Assembly: GCA_037043455.1 (NCBI GenBank)
Contig: JAWPHD010010251.1
Span: forward strand, 1-64,000
DNA: 64,000 bases
Source of the DNA: Cyrtodaria siliqua
Taxonomy: Eukaryota > Mollusca > Bivalvia > Adapedonta > Hiatellidae
Direction: 5' to 3'
Of the stretch, positions 1-11,650 are shown piece by piece (the stretch's first letter is position 1; each line of letters opens with the position of its first letter). The position numbers were made by a program, and so were the translations under genes. The notes below the pieces were generated by a model that was not told where the DNA came from, did no database searches, and was given only the letters and a program-made list of their open reading frames with translations.

Positions 1-444
1 CATAATTTTGAACTTTAAGTTCAGTAATTCCCTTGATAGAAAATGTTTTAAGATATTAACACTTAATTATAATGCAAAAACACGCATTGGACCGAAATGT
101 AAACTCCAGAATATATTGGGAATAGTAAATATATTTTCGGCTAAGTGATTTCAACAAAGTTAAACATCTATGTATCATTGTGAAATAAGTTTTTTCAAAT
201 TAAAAATGTGATATGTTGCGCTACGCATCGGTTTTTGTCTTTTATACGACTTTTTGGATGTTCTTCCAATTGAAATTACACGTGTGTAATTTATAATCAT
301 GAGGTATAATCAGTAGTTTAAGAATAGCGTCTTAGCTTTAAGCAAAATAGCATGTTTGATTTCATATATTCAATCGTTAATGAAGCCCGTAATTTCGACG
401 TTTATTCTTTGCCTTTTTTCATGGAGGCTTATATTGCACCATAT
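1..444. other. Unassigned AT-rich sequence
   Basis: No reading frame, RNA or repeat that I can support. It leads into a Penelope-like fragment. Confidence 0.5.
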
Positions 445-705
445 TAACGGCGACAAGGACTATCACAACCTGTTCTATGGTGACGTGATTTACAAACTTT
501 GTAAGATCCTTGGTCATGATCACTTTCATACTATCTGTGTTAAACTTAGTAAAAGGTTTATCAACAGAGGTTATGACCCTATCATTTTGCAACGCACTGC
601 ATGCTTGGTGGTGGACCCATTTATAGTTTGCCACCATGCTTTCCTCTTTAATTGTGCGATGACCGGACAGGCTGTGGACCGTAGGATGTTGTCTAACTAA
701 ATTCC
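445..705 (+). pseudogene. Penelope-like element fragment, region downstream of the reverse transcriptase domain
   Basis: The plus strand reads FYGDVIYKLCKILGH, then a lysine/arginine-rich stretch, then RGYDPIILQRTACLVVDPF and HHAFLFNCAMTGQAVD. The same order of segments recurs at 40735-40899, 48265-48520 and, inverted, at 18835-18950. In the longer copies this region follows the reverse transcriptase core, so it is the C-terminal part of that protein. The fragment starts abruptly near 445. It stops near 705, where the sequence loses similarity to the other copies, so both ends are truncated. The residues before 445 in the same open frame do not match the family. I infer a dead copy of the element described at 33345-34850. 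Confidence 0.65.
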
Positions 706-1954
706 AAAAGGATCAAGTATCGCCATTTATATGCACGAATGCACATTTAGGCATATACTGTGGAAATTATGTTCCCTTATTCTGGCAAATACATGTTTTT
801 TTCTGAAGAAAAGAAAGCCGCAATTAAATTATCGGAAACAAGATTACCTTTTAAACATTAGATATAGAATTTACGTTGATTTCGTATCAACTCCGTCTAA
901 CATCCAACACAACCAGCACACGCTCATTAGGTAGGCATATACACATGAATTGAATTCTAGACTGAGATTTTTCCTAAAAAAACCCCACAAAACAACGTTT
1001 TATGAGCCATCTATAATACATTATTTTGTTTATTGATGCCGAAGAATGGACTAAAATATCACATAGAAAAACAAAATATTAATTACAGGCATAATTAAAA
1101 CACCTTCCGTACTTCAACTTGGTGGAAGTATAAAAACGAAACAAAACATATATCTTGGGATGATTAAATTCGACGAGATCAAGGCGGTTGAAAAACTATC
1201 CATTCGCTTACAAAATAATTCGACTGAAAAAGAGGTGACAAAATGGCAGACAACTTGTATTAGTACCGAATCAACATTGTCTACTTCAAATATTCACTTA
1301 CTACTATTTTGATAAATTATTGTAAGGTAAGAAATCCAAAGAATATTTGCTTATCTTGTGCTAAATGTTGCACTTTACCAATTGCTTTCCCATAGGCCAC
1401 AATGCCAGCTTTTCCGAAGATAACAAATAAAACCGAACATATAAATTCAAAAAGTTTTATTTTTAAGGTAAGTTCAAATTCAATGTGCTAAAATTTAAAA
1501 TTTAGCATGTTTCCCCTACAGATCTTTGGGGGCCGCCATATTCCTTGACATGCATAACAATAGTTAAGATTTACCTGTTATTGGGTGGGGTTTAATCTCA
1601 CAATTTCATGTTTAAAACATACATTTGGTAAAAATAAATGCTCTCTTATTTTATTAATTAATTAACAATTCTGAAAATGTATTTTGAAGCATTTGTCTGG
1701 CATATATTAATTTTGGTGACCTGTCACTTCTGGCTCAGGTCACTCCTGGAAAGAGGCGTTTCCTGGAAAAGGGCAAAGTCCATGCTATATTTAGAATACC
1801 GCAACCTAAAGGCGATGGAAAATCATGTTATCGTTTTGACCACAACCACGTTCGTCATATGCATCTTCGCTCACCTGTCGTTTAACTTGTTTTCTACAGT
1901 GATTAATTCATATCTATAAATTTAAACGAAATACATTCGTTATACAGATATTTA
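706..1954. other. Unassigned AT-rich stretch with one small open frame
   Basis: No recognised element. An 80-codon plus-strand frame at 1677-1919 contains a hydrophobic segment near its C-terminus (HVIVLTTTTFVICIFAH) but matches no family I know. It lacks flanking evidence of transcription, so I do not call it a gene. Confidence 0.4.
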
Positions 1955-3385
1955 TTAGGGTATACACGAATATTCCAGCCTGTTGGATTTTATTTGGAAT
2001 TTATTTTGAAAAGAAAATCATAGTGCTTTACAACCTGCTGGGAATCTGCATAACTAACATACACCCCCCACACACCCCAACTTAGATGTTTAGGAACGGG
2101 AGATTAACCACTATCACGTTTCGATTCTCACAATGTTTTACTAGTCAAAATTCCCACAACAATGCATTATCGCAAAATATCTGACTGCATTCGTAATTAC
2201 GTTTGTGTGCAGAATGAGGAAGTGGTAAAATGTGCCGTATCAACAAATATAAGTGTATTAATTAAATATCAGAGGTCTACACTAATATCCTGTTTAGTTA
2301 TTCCATTGCAATACGAGATATGCTTTAGAGGACTTTTTCTAAGATTGTCGCGTTGTACTAACATAGTTCTGTATATTGATTTGTCTTTGACATTGGTAAA
2401 CAACCAAGCCTTCCCAAGGGATACATTTCTAGGTGGCATGCATTAAATACGATTTACCACAGAGTGACGTATTACGTCTGTGTATTAACCTTACAGTTGT
2501 TTTCCTCCAAGCAAAACAACAATGTACTGTACATAATATTTATTTTACCTCGCACTAATTGCCGTTGCTTGGCAAATAGTCCAAACATTTGTTTACAAAC
2601 GTCCATGACGGTGGTATTGCATTTGATCGGGCAGTTAGAGGCTTGTATCGCGCGTCTTTCTTAAATTGACTTGATTAGCCTAGGTGTAATTTTCGGATAA
2701 ATAAACTATACATATATAAATCATAATTCAGCATCAAACAAATGACTAAATATGCCGTTATGTAACATTCGTTCTAGGCCGACACTAAGATGTATACAGG
2801 CTTTAACATAAAATGTCCATTATGATATACGTCCACACGACACAAAGCAAAGCAATACTGTTCGAAAGTTAATAAATATGTTTTACGGCAAAATTATATG
2901 GTTTCGAAGGCAGACTGTCATCCACTAAAAGCAAAGAATAATTTCCAATTCATTGAATCGGCATTATCTGTGCGCATGATTATGTTATGGACGGAATTCT
3001 GATCAGTTTTGATCTTTGATTTTTTTCTAAAATGTTAAGAGCATTTTATATCTAATTTCTACTTTATACCATATATGAATGACAGTCCATTGATGAATTT
3101 ATTTCATAAACTCCTTTTTATGTACAATGACACAGACTATAAAAAAGAAATAATGCTTTGGCCAAAATGAAACACAAACTATATAATGGACCTATCAGCA
3201 GTATTTTCCTTTCAGAGTGATTTTTTAAAAATATTTTACGAGAGTTGTTTAGGTTTGATCATAATGATATCTTTATGCCACAGAACATTGTGCATCATAC
3301 AAGGGACAACTGTTTTTCTGCAGTGATTATTTGTAGTTGTTTAAATTGTTATTATTGAACTAATACTGATTATGATATTACACAT
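1955..3385. repeat. Duplicated block, copy A, part 1
   Basis: This stretch matches 36597-38210 in the same orientation and order. Shared landmarks include a start with CAGCCT(G/A)TTGGATTT, GCATTATCGCAAA near 2165 and 36780, GAGGAAGTGGTAAA near 2217 and 36834, GGTGGTATTGCATTTGA near 2610 and 37342, TCATCCACTAAAAGCAAA near 2919 and 37692, and TTGAACTAATA(C/A)TGATTATG near 3355 and 38190. Indels and substitutions are frequent, so the duplication is old. Open frames at 2162-2446 and 2464-2664 lie inside it but are not conserved as frames in the other copy. It could be a segmental duplication or two copies of an unrecognised large repeat. Confidence 0.75.
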
Positions 3386-3399
3386 GTACACATATGACA

Positions 3400-3885
3400 A
3401 TTTGTATCACACCTGTTTGTCTGCAATCTGGTCTTGTCGTGCCCTCAGTGGTTTGTTCTCTTGTTTCTCTGGCTTCTGTCAAGTCATTAAGTACCTTCTT
3501 TGTGGCTTTCTAGGCCATTTTCTTTTGTATTTCTATATACATGAGCATTTTTGTGTTTTACTTATATTGCCTATTAATGCTGCCTTGTTGGTTAGAGAAT
3601 AATTCATGGTGGGGATTTATTTACACTGTCCCGTTCTATTGGGATGGAGTAGGGTAAGTGTGAGGTTTTGTGCTCCCTAGGACCTGGTTTAACCCCCCAA
3701 CGGCCTTTTTTGCCACTGACCGTTCCAACCATGGCGGTAGCCCTATCGTCAACCCTTTTGTGTTTGTGATGTCTAGTTTGGCCGTTTATTCATCTTTAAT
3801 GTTGTTCTTCGTTTTTGTGAGTGTTGTGGTTGAATGTCGCCGTTGAATCTACTTTTTCTGTTCGATTTTTATATCAACTTGTATC
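3400..3885 (+). repeat. Penelope-like element, 3' end fragment
   Basis: It starts with the segment translating to LSGLFSCFSGFCQVIKYLLCG (read through to about 3600) and continues into a family-specific 3' tail: GGGGATTTATTTACACTG, GGGTAAGTGTGAGGTTT, a CCTGGTTTAA block, GCCACTGACCGTTCCAA, GGTAGCCCTATCGTCAACCC, and a terminus near TTCGATTTTTATAT. The same order of blocks is seen at 40970-41440, 48550-49015 and 55440-55925, and inverted at 13060, 43325, 44330, 44935 and 53165. It sits in the gap between the two parts of duplicated block A. The other block copy (36.6-38.9 kb) lacks it, so it inserted after the duplication or was lost from the other copy. Confidence 0.75.
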
Positions 3886-3887
3886 AC

Positions 3888-4012
3888 ATAACTTACGGTG
3901 TGGGAGTGGTATAACACCATTCTATATTTTCGATATACCACTGCTTATATCCTCGTGTTAAAGCGACAGGCAAAATGCAATATAAGCCGATATGTGAGTT
4001 ATGTGATAGATA
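3888..4012. repeat. Fold-back (inverted repeat), about 125 bp
   Basis: TATCACATAACTTAC near 3893 is mirrored by GTGAGTTATGTGATA near 3993. The interior contains GTATAACACCATTC and TATACCACTGC. This is a fold-back MITE-like structure with no coding content. Confidence 0.6.
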
Positions 4013-4019
4013 GAATCTA

Positions 4020-4128
4020 ACATTCTTTCTCATTCATTATTGAATTAATTAAACTCGTTAGCAAAGATGACATAATGCTCGGCAAAAGCCTCGCATTATA
4101 CATTTAATAATGAAAGAGTACTCATGTA
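4020..4128. repeat. Fold-back (inverted repeat), about 105 bp
   Basis: CATTCTTTCTCATTCATTATT near 4020 is mirrored by AATAATGAAAGAGTACTCATG near 4106, with a second internal arm pair (CATAATGCTCGGC and GCCTCGCATTATAC). It is a second small fold-back directly after the one at 3888 and just upstream of mariner. Confidence 0.6.
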
Positions 4129-4302
4129 AGATCCTCTATTTACATGGTGTACATGGATTACTAAACAAGCTGCACAGCCTATAAGTATCACCATTGAAAG
4201 CTCTTATGGTAGACTGGTATTCGTGTCATGTAAACATGATACTCTGCATACAAGATGTATTTCAAATTCTGTTTCCATTCATGGCCGACTTTTTAACAGT
4301 TA

Positions 4303-5582
4303 GGACGGTCATTAAATAGGTGCACTTTTACCGATAAGTTACATAATACATAAACCCGAGCAAAATGCTCGATGTTCTCGGGTAGTTTAGTCCTTGACCG
4401 ATTATATGCAACAATAAGTTTCAATTGGTACAAAATATTATATCAAAACCGGTCATTTATACATGGTATGTATACATGGTGACATGGACTCAACGTATGA
4501 AGAACAACATGCAGTGATAAAGTTTCTTCTTGAAGAAGGGGAAACGCGGGTTAATATTTTGAAACGACTTCAAAATAGGTTTCAAGATGCGTGCATGTCA
4601 CGTAGGACGCTTTATTCGTGGGTAGCTCGTTTTCGTGGGGGTAGAACAAGCGTGCAAAATAGGTATCGGCAAGGGAGACCAAGTACCACAGCGACACCAC
4701 AAATGGTCAAAAATATTGAAGACTTCATCATTGCTAATAGATTTGGCATTGCAAAAGGGTCCGTATTTAAGATCGTTCGGGACCACCTGGGGATGAGCAA
4801 GGTAAGTTCTCGATGGGTGCCAAAACAGTTGTCACCAGACCAAAAAGCAAACCGGAAGACAATTTCTAAATATCATCTAGCTCGTTATAAGAAGGAAGGT
4901 GATACCTTTTTGAACCATATCATAACTGGGGATGAAACATGGATTCATCACTCTGAGCCTGAATCAAAAGTTCAGTCTAAACAATGGAAAAGAGCTGGAT
5001 CTCTGCCCCCAAAGAAGTTCAAACAGTCGCCTTCAGCTGGGAAAGTCATGGCCATCATTTTCTGGGATTATGAAGGTGTTCTTTTGAGGCACTATTTTCC
5101 AAAAGGTCGCAGTGTCAATGCAAACTAATATTCTGATGTTTTCTTGCCAAAATTGAATGAACATTTGCGTAAACTGAGACCAAGACTTCGAATGAAGAAT
5201 GCGATCCTTTTGCATGACAACGCCCCAGCTCATACTGCTGCCAAAACGGTCGATTTATTGAAGACATACAAGTGGGAAACTCTTCAACGTCCCCCCTACA
5301 GCCCTGACCTAGCTCCTAGTGACTATTATTTGTTTCCAGAATTGAAGAAAATGCTTGCTGGGAGGAAATATGCCTCCAGAGAGGCATTGCTTGGGGCTGT
5401 AAATCAGTACCTTCGACATAGGCCTACATCTTTGTTCGCCGAGGGCATCAGAAAGCTCCCACACCTTTGGCAAAAGTGTATAAAGGAAAAAGGAGAATAC
5501 TTCGAGAAGGAGTAAAAAAGAACATTTTAAAAAACTGTCAAAAATAGGGTATGGGTGTTGTGCACCTATTTAATGACCGTCC
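4303..5582 (+). mobile_element. mariner DNA transposon, nearly complete (1,280 bp)
   Basis: The ends are 23-bp perfect terminal inverted repeats beginning GGACGGTCATTAAATAGGTG (4303-4325) and mirrored at 5560-5582. The 1.28 kb length is normal for mariner. The interior holds one transposase frame. A TA precedes the left end (4301-4302), but the right flank reads CTCGTATA, so the TA target duplication is not clean. The 5' non-coding part contains a hairpin built on CCCGAGC and GCTCG (about 4354-4384). The element lies inside the gap of duplicated block A and is absent from block B. Confidence 0.92.
4463..5515 (+). pseudogene. mariner transposase, single premature stop
   Basis: The product cuts and pastes the element at TA sites through a DDD catalytic triad. 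The frame at 4463-5515 is continuous for 350 codons except for one TAA at 5126-5128 (NAN, stop, YSDVF). Both halves are in the same frame, so this is one nonsense change rather than a frameshift. Visible landmarks are the N-terminal helix-turn-helix (RRTLYSWVARFRGGRTS), the WVPKQLSPDQKANR linker, the first catalytic D in TGDETWIHH, the second in LHDNAPAHT and the third in SPDLAPSDYYLF. The spacing of 34 residues between the second and third marks mariner (DD34D). Around residues 88-95 (DFIIANRFGIAKGS) the second helix-turn-helix looks about ten residues short compared with typical mariners, which suggests an in-frame deletion. The initiator could be at 4463 or a later Met such as residue 8. 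With the stop it should not make active enzyme. Confidence 0.92.
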
Positions 5583-5884
5583 CTCGTATAAGTGATATTT
5601 GCGTCTTTCAGTTCATAGGAAAGAATTCTCCAATAGTTGAACTCGGAATTGGTTAAACAGATTAATGAATTAGGCATGTCTACACAGAAGGATACCAGGC
5701 TTTAACGTGATATTAACGTGGGAGGAAACTGGAAAACCCACATAGCAGCGGACCCTCTGACAATTCTGAGACGGTGATTTGAACCAGGGTTTGCATTGGT
5801 AATTACTCGGACGACGTCAAACGCATCTACAACATCTGCAATATAGTTTTAGGCTCTATCATACATTTATTTCAATTTAACACT
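5583..5884 (-). repeat. Probable SINE/tRNA-derived remnant near 5695-5830
   Basis: The sequence CGTGGGAGGAAACTGGAAAACCCAC near 5717 is a module I associate with mollusc SINEs. On the minus strand, a B-box-like CTGGTTCAAATCACC lies about 5774-5788. The A box is not clear. The bases on either side of this module are unassigned. Confidence 0.4.
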
Positions 5885-6330
5885 TTTTTTGTCTAGACAG
5901 TACCGTATCCCCATGACGATGCAGACTCGCAATAGTATACATATCGTTTATAGCTGACAATAGTATTCTGGTATAAAAGGGTCATTATTTCAAGATAAAA
6001 TAATAAATAACTGACACATGATTTGGTAATGAGTTAATCGAATGAAACACGTTTTCTCTTAGACGAGCGTTTTACGTCTGCTATAATTTATGATATAAAA
6101 TCTCGGTGAACATCGTACTACAAGAATAAATTGGTCGACATTGTGATTGTATTCTGCTCTTTTGCCAGTTTCTAATGAGATGGAGTTGAACAAATTACAT
6201 GAAGCCTTTACCATTGTTTTATCTCACCTAAAGCATGATTTATATTCAGTTAGATAGACACGAGATTTTCATTTTATCAATCGGGTATAATGCATTTCTC
6301 AGAATCTTGACAATTGCATATCTGATATAC
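5885..6330. repeat. Duplicated block, copy A, part 2
   Basis: It matches 38440-38950 in order. Shared landmarks are CC(C/T)ATGACGATG near 5910 and 38479, CTGACACATGAT or TTGACACATGATAT near 6012 and 38611, GAGTTAATCGAATGAAACACG near 6032 paired with AAGTTAATCGAAAGAAACACG near 38632, and TCTCAGAATCTTGAC paired with CCTCAGACTCAATG at the end. It is separated from part 1 by the Penelope-like 3' end, the fold-backs and mariner. Confidence 0.65.
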
Positions 6331-6917
6331 CTGATATTTACGAAACAAATAACATTGGCATTGGCCATGGACAATCATGTTTTTCACTCCCTTGTAAAAA
6401 GTTAAACTGATTTTGAAGCACAGAAAATCAATCAAATAATTAATAAAAAAATAAAGAGTAATGGTTCATTACACGATATCACTAAACATCAACACTTCAA
6501 TCTTTAAATCGGGGTTCATCTGAGTTTGTATTCATATAGGTTCTTTACAAAATCTTAACGTAAGTCAAATGTTATTAATTTTTTAAACACCTTTTTCTAT
6601 TGATTTAAGACGTTTTCTTATTATTGGAGAGCACTGTAATAACAACACATAAACTATTTTTTAAACTTTAATAGATTTGGCAAATATTGGGCGTGGCATG
6701 GATTGATAAACAAGCCCCAATCATGGGGCTTAACAATTGGGCTGCCGGTAAGCACAAAAGACCATTATGGCAAGCCCTTAAATGGGAAAGCATTAAGCAA
6801 TAAAGCAACTTGAATATTACAATATTAAGGACATAAATACATGTGCACCAAATTAAATGTTCATATGAAAGCAACTTTTCTGATAAGCATTTAAGCAAGT
6901 GTTGAAAGCACGGTTGA
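6331..6917. other. Unassigned; one short hairpin
   Basis: I see no gene. AAGCCCCAATCATGGGGCTT (6712-6731) is a perfect 7-bp stem with a 6-nt loop, in a slightly more GC-rich stretch (6660-6790). The minus-strand frame at 6668-6955 is not recognisable. Confidence 0.4.
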
Positions 6918-7100
6918 TATTCAAGCATAATTACAAGTGCACCGAATTCAATCAATTCAATTGTCTTTTAGCAATTCGTACGGACAGCAAATTTGTATAT
7001 AATTTATGTTTAGAATACAATTCAGTCTCTGGGTATACAGGAGCTGAATAAAGTTAAACTGAAACTTATATGTCCTTCCTTTCACACCTTCGCTGCCCGC
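6918..7100. repeat. Direct repeat copy 1 of the YR-retroelement end
   Basis: It runs from TTCAAGCATAATTACAAGTG through AATTCGTACGGACAGCAAAT and TCAGTCTCTGGGTATACAGG to CACCTTCGCTGCCCGCC. It is repeated nearly identically at 7475-7658, and in part at 7417-7476. Confidence 0.8.
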
Positions 7101-7416
7101 CGATTTTTAAACACCACAACAATTAAACACATCAACTATCTGTGATCCAAATGTTCTATCACGTAATGTTCATGCCAAATCAGTCAGTAATTGTTGACTA
7201 GGTAAGTGGACCGAGGTGAAGACATCAACTGAAAATATATAACTCAGAAAAAGCAACATGATCTTGCAGCATAAAATGCTATCTTTTGAATAGAAGTATT
7301 GACACACATTTAAAATGTCTTAAATGAACTTGTTGTACTTATACAACTGGAAGACACTATTATCGATTTAAATCAAATGATCCTGAGGGCTGGGAGGGAG
7401 GGAATTTAAGTTTTTC

Positions 7417-7658
7417 AGTCTCTGGGTATACAGGAGCTGAATAAAGTTAAACTGAAACTTATATGTCCTTCCTTTCAAGCATAATTACAAGTGCACCGAA
7501 TTCAATCAATTCAAATATTTTTTAGCAATTCGTACGGACAGCAAATTTGTATATAATTTATGTTTAAAATACAATTCAGTCTCTGGGTATACATGAGCTG
7601 AATAAAGTTACACTGAAACTTATATGTCCTTCCTTTCACACCTTCGCTGCCCGCCATA
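7417..7658. repeat. Direct repeat copies 2 (partial) and 3 of the YR-retroelement end
   Basis: A partial copy, 7417-7476 (TCAGTCTCTGGGTATACAGG to CCTTCCTTTCA), runs straight into a full copy at 7475-7658. The full copy abuts the SGNH-like pseudogene on its far side. Repeated terminal modules beside the coding region are the layout expected of Ngaro/DIRS-type elements with split repeats, although simple tandem slippage is also possible. Confidence 0.7.
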
Positions 7659-8115
7659 TGGATGGGCGCCCGGACACTCCCATCATGGAGTGTCCAGTCT
7701 CCCATCCACCGCCAAAAAAGGAGGAAACATTTGTTTGGCAGCAGCGAAAAGTGCGTATCAAAAGCAAAATATCCGAATGCCACGCCCAAAACAGAAACGG
7801 TGCCAAAAAAGTATATATTTCCTTATCACTGCCCACTTTTAATGAAACATTCAAATCCAGCCGGAAACTGGTTAAGAAACAAGTCGTTCCCCACATTTGA
7901 TAAATGAACACCATCCGGTTCATGACAGGTATCATCAGCCTGAATGTATTCGTGTAGCAGATAATGGCCCCCAATATCTATTATCGCCGTAGCAGCATAA
8001 CTGTTTAGTCTCTTTCTGGCCCTTTCCATTGCAAAAGGGTAGTTACGCTAACGCCATGAAAGCCTAGGAAGTATTTGAGGCCAAATAACGACCACATTAT
8101 GTAAATTGACCCTAA
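7640..8115 (-). pseudogene. SGNH-hydrolase-like C-terminal domain of a DIRS/Ngaro-type retroelement
   Basis: The minus strand reads VVIWPQILPRLSWR (8098-8055), followed after a stop or frame change by RARKRLNSYAATAIIDIGGH, an HEYIQ segment, and EPDGVHLSNVGNDLF (about 7900-7865). DGVHL carries the Asp-x-x-His of block V of the SGNH hydrolase fold, and the WPQILPRLSW stretch matches the strand before the last catalytic block. Hydrolase domains of this kind are known downstream of reverse transcriptase and tyrosine recombinase in some YR retroelements. Neither of those partners is visible here, so this is a truncated tail. The end near 7660 contains a palindrome (GGACACTCC and GGAGTGTCC, 7672-7694). 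Family assignment is from memory of the motif, without alignment. Confidence 0.6.
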
Positions 8116-11100
8116 AAACTCGGTCAGAAGCTTAACATGCTTTCTAAGAACCTTTAATGGGTATTTCTCTAAATCAGTTCCCCAGGATCACATGAGTTGA
8201 TGCATCAGACATTGACAAAATGAATAAATGTCAGAAAAATATCCAGTATGTAAAGGCTGGAGGAAGATTGTAACCTTTAATGTGTGGCGTCAAACACAAA
8301 TTGACTGTTAAACGTTTCGAAGCTGTCATAAATTAGCATCAGAAATATAAATAATATGAAGTACATGTTACTCAATTTCAGACCTTGAACATTGAATGAT
8401 TTCTGATGAAGCATGTATTCTTTCCTCCTGTTTCGTGTGCCACTGTTATTTCATTTCAGTCAGCAAACAACTGATATACATTTGTCTGTATATAATATGC
8501 ACATTTACCCAATTGTATTAACTTTTGCCTCCTTGATAATCAAGTTTATGTCTATTGTGAACAGGTCTTTAACTGCATTCTTACCTTTAACCTACGATCG
8601 GTTCTTAGACTTTTGTATCAATCATGATTATCAGAGGCCTAAGTAGTTGATGAACAGTTAGTCAATCAATCGGTACATGCCTGTGTACAAGCCATATATA
8701 GTAACTCTCAATTGATGTCATTGCTCCACTGTTTTATCAGCCACACTAGAAATACCAAGTATTTGCATAACGATCTATAACTATCTGAAAGCTAATCCAT
8801 CCAAATACTTCGACAACAATAGACGAAGAACATGTATCCTTTTCAAGTAAATTCATGGTTCGACATTAACAGTTGTCCCCTTGTCCTCTGCCATGTAGAT
8901 TCGACTGAGGACAAATTAATTGTCCCAGGTGACCTGTCCTACGGACAACTAAATATTTTAACAAAAAATGATCTTTACATCTTTAAAACTTGTGGTTGAA
9001 AAAATGTCAATACATTGGCAAGCATATTGTAAATGACAAACAAAAACCATCTTGTTGTCATTGGTGGAATGCAACTGAGGGAATGTAAGGTCACTTTCAT
9101 GATTGAACTTGTTTTTTGTATCACTTTAACATGAAGTGCGGGAACAAGTAAATTTGACTGGGGACAAGTAAATGGTGTAAGTTACTTGTCCTATGGAGTA
9201 GTTGCTGAACAAAGTTAATTTCAAACCCTGAAATTAGCCCACATTTAAAAGGTTAGCCACAGCACTATGTAAACTCTTTTTAACTAATACATAAAGGTGA
9301 TGTCATCATGATTTGATGCTGACTATTGGAATGACATTTACCTCATTTATTACCTTCCTGTATGACAACCTAAGATGAGGTTGTTGAATTGGATGAAGTG
9401 TTATTAAAATACCATTTGCAACCTGCCCAGGTTCTATTGTGCATATACCGTTTGGACGCCCTGTTGTGTATATGTCTATGACTATTGACTATAAACCCCA
9501 GAGCTACACACACACATTGCAGTGTGGAACCCTGCAGAGAAGTTTACTTTTAATAGAACACAGCATAGATAGAAGTGGTTTTATAATTTGGCGACAATGC
9601 ACAGAATTGGTTTAAAGTGCTATGTATTGAATAGGGACAAGCGGAAAGGAACAGCTAACTAAACTTCAAAGAATTGCTGGCAAAACTACCTGGTGCAGAA
9701 TAAATAAAACCTCATCGATCAAAAGAAATAGCTTAAAACTAAACCAATAATCAAATAGAATAGCATTAAAATAAGGCATTATGAAAAGAATGTAACTTCT
9801 TTCCAGGTCTTGAATATGTACAGCACTGTATTAAATATGAAAGTATTAAAGAACTGTAGGGATATATTCCCCAAACTCCACACGCAAAAGTTTCGAAATG
9901 CACCATGTGTTGAAAAGCTGATGGGTGGCGTAGGCTTATCTTGTATAACAGGTAAAAAGTGGAACTTTACATACAATACCAACACTGGATGACTCTATGA
10001 CCTGTTCCACACATTGCATCCGATACAGACATAGGAACTTTTGACCGGTCTTAAGTGAAACTGATGGTTACACAAACTGAAATTTAAGGCAAAATGTTCG
10101 AGAGAATGAAACAAAATAAATCTTGAAAGAAGTGATAGAGATCCAATCATAATTAAGCAGCAACAGCAACAGCATCCGTATATAAACAACTGTAATGAAA
10201 ACATCATTGTACGCAAACTGAATAAATGTAAAGCTGATCGCTTGACGAAAAGCATTGGATGTTTTATAAACAGTCAATTTAGAAGAAAGGCAATGGAGGC
10301 ATGAATTGATTTTAAACTGTTAAACAGTATTAATTCAAATGAAAATAATGCCATATCCAACTCAATGCTTCCGCACTATCATAGACGCACGCCCAGACAG
10401 TCACCTACCGCTCTGGGTCATGAATATGCATTGCCTCCATTGTCAGACCAACAACTTTTATTAGCAGCAACAGTCAACAGCAGCAAGTTAAAATTAGCTG
10501 AGATCAACAAACTGTTGAGATATACTTATCCGCAGTAAGAAAACGTATTGCCCAAACACTCCAATTACATGGTTGGCATCATAAAACACGATTTCACCAA
10601 CAGCCTTGGAGTTAAATAATAGCAGCAGAAGCTGAAAACATAGTGCACAACAACGATGCTGATAAAAACAGGCTAACATTATGGCTTGATCAACATTTCT
10701 CCATCAACTAGATGGTGTTCAACAAATTATTCTTATATAAATCGTTTTCATAATAGTTCTTAAATAATATTTGCAGTAGATATGGACATCATCCGCATAA
10801 TGACAACCTAATAATATTTAGCTCTGCCTCTGTTTTCATTGTTTTTGCAAATTGATTCACTGAGTTGAAAATGCAGTCTAATTACTGTCCTTACAATCAG
10901 GCTATTGTTTACTTTGATACCATTTTCAATTTCCTAGTGTGAACTGTTTGCAGTAACAATGTGTAACAAAAATGAAATGTTGTGAACAATTTACAGCCAT
11001 ACATCTACAATGAACTTGTAATTTGCATTTGCAGACGCCTGGTGGAAAAATGATAATATGATAATGTTTGGTTATTTTTGCATTATCTACGACAACAGCA

Positions 11101-11505
11101 TTATAAAGTTTATAAAAACGAGTCCTGTTTCCCGAAGGCAGTGCAACATCTGTTCCTCTAGCTGACTAACGTCTTGAGTACGGCCTTTTCTGCAACCAAT
11201 CGAGCCACTCAACGATATGTGACGTCACTGACTAACTGAACGCACACCCTTTGGATCTGCTGGGAGGCAACCGCTGATTTTTCCAGGTGGGATCATCAAC
11301 CACGTTATCGGCAGAGAAATAACCATCGAACTGGCTCGCTTTCCACGACGCATTATCCAGTGTGATTATGAAAACAAAATCGACGTACAATGTATAAACC
11401 AAGCACAAATGAGTACAAATGTAGTACAAATGAAAATAAAATCCTAAATAGTAATACCAACTTATTGTAATAACTGATTGTGCAGTCTTCATGTAGATCT
11501 AGTCT
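8116..11505. other. Unassigned AT-rich region
   Basis: I see no gene or recognised element. Around 8876-9220 the word GGACAA recurs in both orientations (TTGTCC near 8873, 8918, 8936 and 9188; GGACAA near 8909, 8943 and 9163), suggesting a decayed repeat. CAG/CAA-rich patches lie at 10158-10174 and 10464-10487. The short frames here (for example 8413-8646 and 11232-11492) are unremarkable. Confidence 0.45.
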
Positions 11506-11650
11506 ATGTTTATTTAATTTATTTTATTTATTTATTTATTTATTTTTATTTATTTATTTTATTATTTTATTTTATTTTTTTATATTTTTTTATGTATTTT
11601 TATTTTTTTTATTTTTAGGTTTTATATTATAAGCTTTATTAGTATTATTA
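11506..11650. repeat. TTTA/T-rich microsatellite
   Basis: A long imperfect run of TTTA and TTTTA units interspersed with poly-T. It is followed by AT-only sequence and a short ATT repeat at 11682-11698. Confidence 0.85.

Noticed and set aside
1677..1919. Membrane protein exon
   Set aside because: One hydrophobic stretch in AT-rich DNA is not enough; no splice context or family match.
7511..7907. Several overlapping frames on both strands near the palindrome at 7672-7694
   Set aside because: Palindrome-driven shadow frames; only the SGNH-like reading has motif support.
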